Assembly (NCBI GenBank): GCA_002412425.1 | Contig: DHVB01000085.1 | Location: 11,119-18,827 of the forward strand | Source: Bacteroidales bacterium UBA5219 | Lineage (GTDB): Bacteria; Bacteroidota; Bacteroidia; Bacteroidales; ML635J-15 | Reading direction: 5' to 3' | DNA: 7,709 bases | Shown here: one piece after another, positions 6,735-7,709 of the stretch | Numbering within the stretch: position 1 is the first letter of the stretch | Layout: each line of letters starts with the position of its first letter | Notes under the pieces: generated by a model | What the model saw: the letters and a program-made list of their open reading frames with translations, nothing else | Databases searched by the model: none | What the model was told of the DNA's origin: nothing | Position numbers and translations under genes: made by a program

Positions 6735-7709
6735 ATGAAGATATTAATTACTGGAGCAGATGGCTTTATTGGTTCGCATCTTACAGAACTAATGTTAGAG
6801 AAAGGTTATAAAGTAAGAGCATTGTCTTATTATAATTCCTTCAATTATTGGGGTTGGTTGGAAGAAGTAAAAAACACTAATTTAGAAATTGTTAGTGGCG
6901 ATGTAAGAGACCCTCATTTTTGCAAACATATAACAAAAGATATTGATGTTATTTATCATTTGGCTGCCTTAATTGCTATTCCATATTCTTATGTAGCTCC
7001 TGATTCATATGTTGATACAAATGTAAAAGGAACGCTTAATATTTGTCAGGCAGCATTAGAAAATAAAGTGAAGCGAGTGTTAATAACTTCTACAAGTGAA
7101 GTTTATGGAACTGCACAATACGTACCAATAAATGAAAAACATCCGAAGCAACCACAATCACCTTATTCTGCATCTAAAATTGGAGCAGATGCCATGGCAA
7201 TGAGTTTTTACAATTCTTTTAACTTGCCTGTTACTATAGTCCGTCCATTTAATACTTATGGACCTCGTCAGTCGGCTAGAGCAATAATCCCTACAATAAT
7301 TGGACAAATAGCAGACGGACAAAAAGAAATAAAACTAGGCGATTTAAGTCCTACTCGTGATTTTACTTATGTTAAAGATACATGCATGGGTTTTTGGGAA
7401 ATTGCAAATTGTGAAAAAACTATAGGCGAAGAAATTAACATTGCAAGTAATTATGAAATTTCTATGCTTGATACTTTAGAGTTAATTGCAAAAATCATGA
7501 AAGCCGATGTGAAATTTATCCAAGATGTTCAAAGATTAAGACCTAAAAATTCTGAAGTATTTAGACTTTGGGGTGATAATTCTAAAATCAAAAGTTTAAC
7601 AAATTTTAAAATTAATTATAATATTGAAAAAGGCTTGGAAGAAACTATAAAATGGTTTACAAAAACTGAAAATTTAAAAAAATATAAAACAGGGATTTAT
7701 AATATTTAA
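6735..7709 (+). CDS. legB: NAD-dependent nucleotide-sugar 4,6-dehydratase, LegB type
   Basis: This 324-residue extended short-chain dehydrogenase should convert an NDP-N-acetylglucosamine to its 4-keto-6-deoxy form, the first committed step of legionaminic-acid synthesis in the cytoplasm (in Campylobacter the donor is GDP-linked). The Rossmann motif GADGFIG is at residues 7-13, and HLAA (75-78) follows. The STSEVYG block gives Thr120/Glu122 of the dehydratase triad. YSASK supplies Tyr144 and Lys148. LegB-like hallmarks are YYNSFNYWGWL (32-42), RPFNTYGPRQSARAIIPT (170-187), PTRDF (206-210) and LRPKNSEVFRLWGDNSK (268-284). The length is normal and all key residues are present. ATG 6735 is chosen because it directly precedes the Rossmann strand; a TTG at 6699 would add 12 residues overlapping the promoter-like element. 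The gene is divergent from the giant gene and its TAA ends the window, so it probably leads a sugar cluster. A related UDP- or GDP-sugar dehydratase is the main alternative. Confidence 0.85.
   Translation: MKILITGADGFIGSHLTELMLEKGYKVRALSYYNSFNYWGWLEEVKNTNLEIVSGDVRDPHFCKHITKDIDVIYHLAALIAIPYSYVAPDSYVDTNVKGTLNICQAALENKVKRVLITSTSEVYGTAQYVPINEKHPKQPQSPYSASKIGADAMAMSFYNSFNLPVTIVRPFNTYGPRQSARAIIPTIIGQIADGQKEIKLGDLSPTRDFTYVKDTCMGFWEIANCEKTIGEEINIASNYEISMLDTLELIAKIMKADVKFIQDVQRLRPKNSEVFRLWGDNSKIKSLTNFKINYNIEKGLEETIKWFTKTENLKKYKTGIYNI

Overview
This window is AT-rich, roughly 30% G+C by eye, and fits a Bacteroidota (Bacteroidetes) chromosome. Three signs point there: a giant secreted protein ending in a type IX secretion (T9SS) C-terminal sorting domain, TAnnTTTG promoter-like elements, and starts with no Shine-Dalgarno sequence. 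The order or family cannot be decided from the sequence. No rRNA, tRNA, CRISPR array, transposase or phage gene is visible.

Layout: 1-93 is non-coding and carries a repeat-like hairpin element. 94-1239 (minus strand) encodes an exported PHP-domain metal-dependent phosphoesterase resembling the Sb-PDE family. 1240-1325 is a short gap with a small inverted repeat just after the upstream stop codon. 1326-6617 (minus strand) encodes a very large surface or secreted mosaic protein of about 1763 residues: signal peptide, LamG-like domain, Ig/PKD-like modules, Fn3-like linker, second LamG-like domain, more Ig/PKD-like modules, CARDB-like domain, T9SS sorting domain. 6618-6734 is a divergent intergenic region with a promoter-like element facing each way. 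6735-7709 (plus strand) encodes a LegB-type NAD-dependent nucleotide-sugar 4,6-dehydratase whose stop codon is the last three bases of the window.

How the genes relate: the two minus-strand genes could be co-transcribed, since only 86 bp separate them, but no functional link is evident beyond both products being exported. The plus-strand gene faces away and is probably the first gene of a legionaminic-acid-type (nonulosonic acid) sugar cluster that continues outside the window. Such clusters decorate cell-surface polysaccharide or glycoprotein.

No clearly new molecular system is visible. The points most worth following up are the internal duplication of a LamG plus Ig/PKD unit in the giant protein, two patches of aberrant G+C-rich codon usage in that gene (one holding a G7 tract), and the prediction that a LegC-type aminotransferase lies just beyond the right edge.
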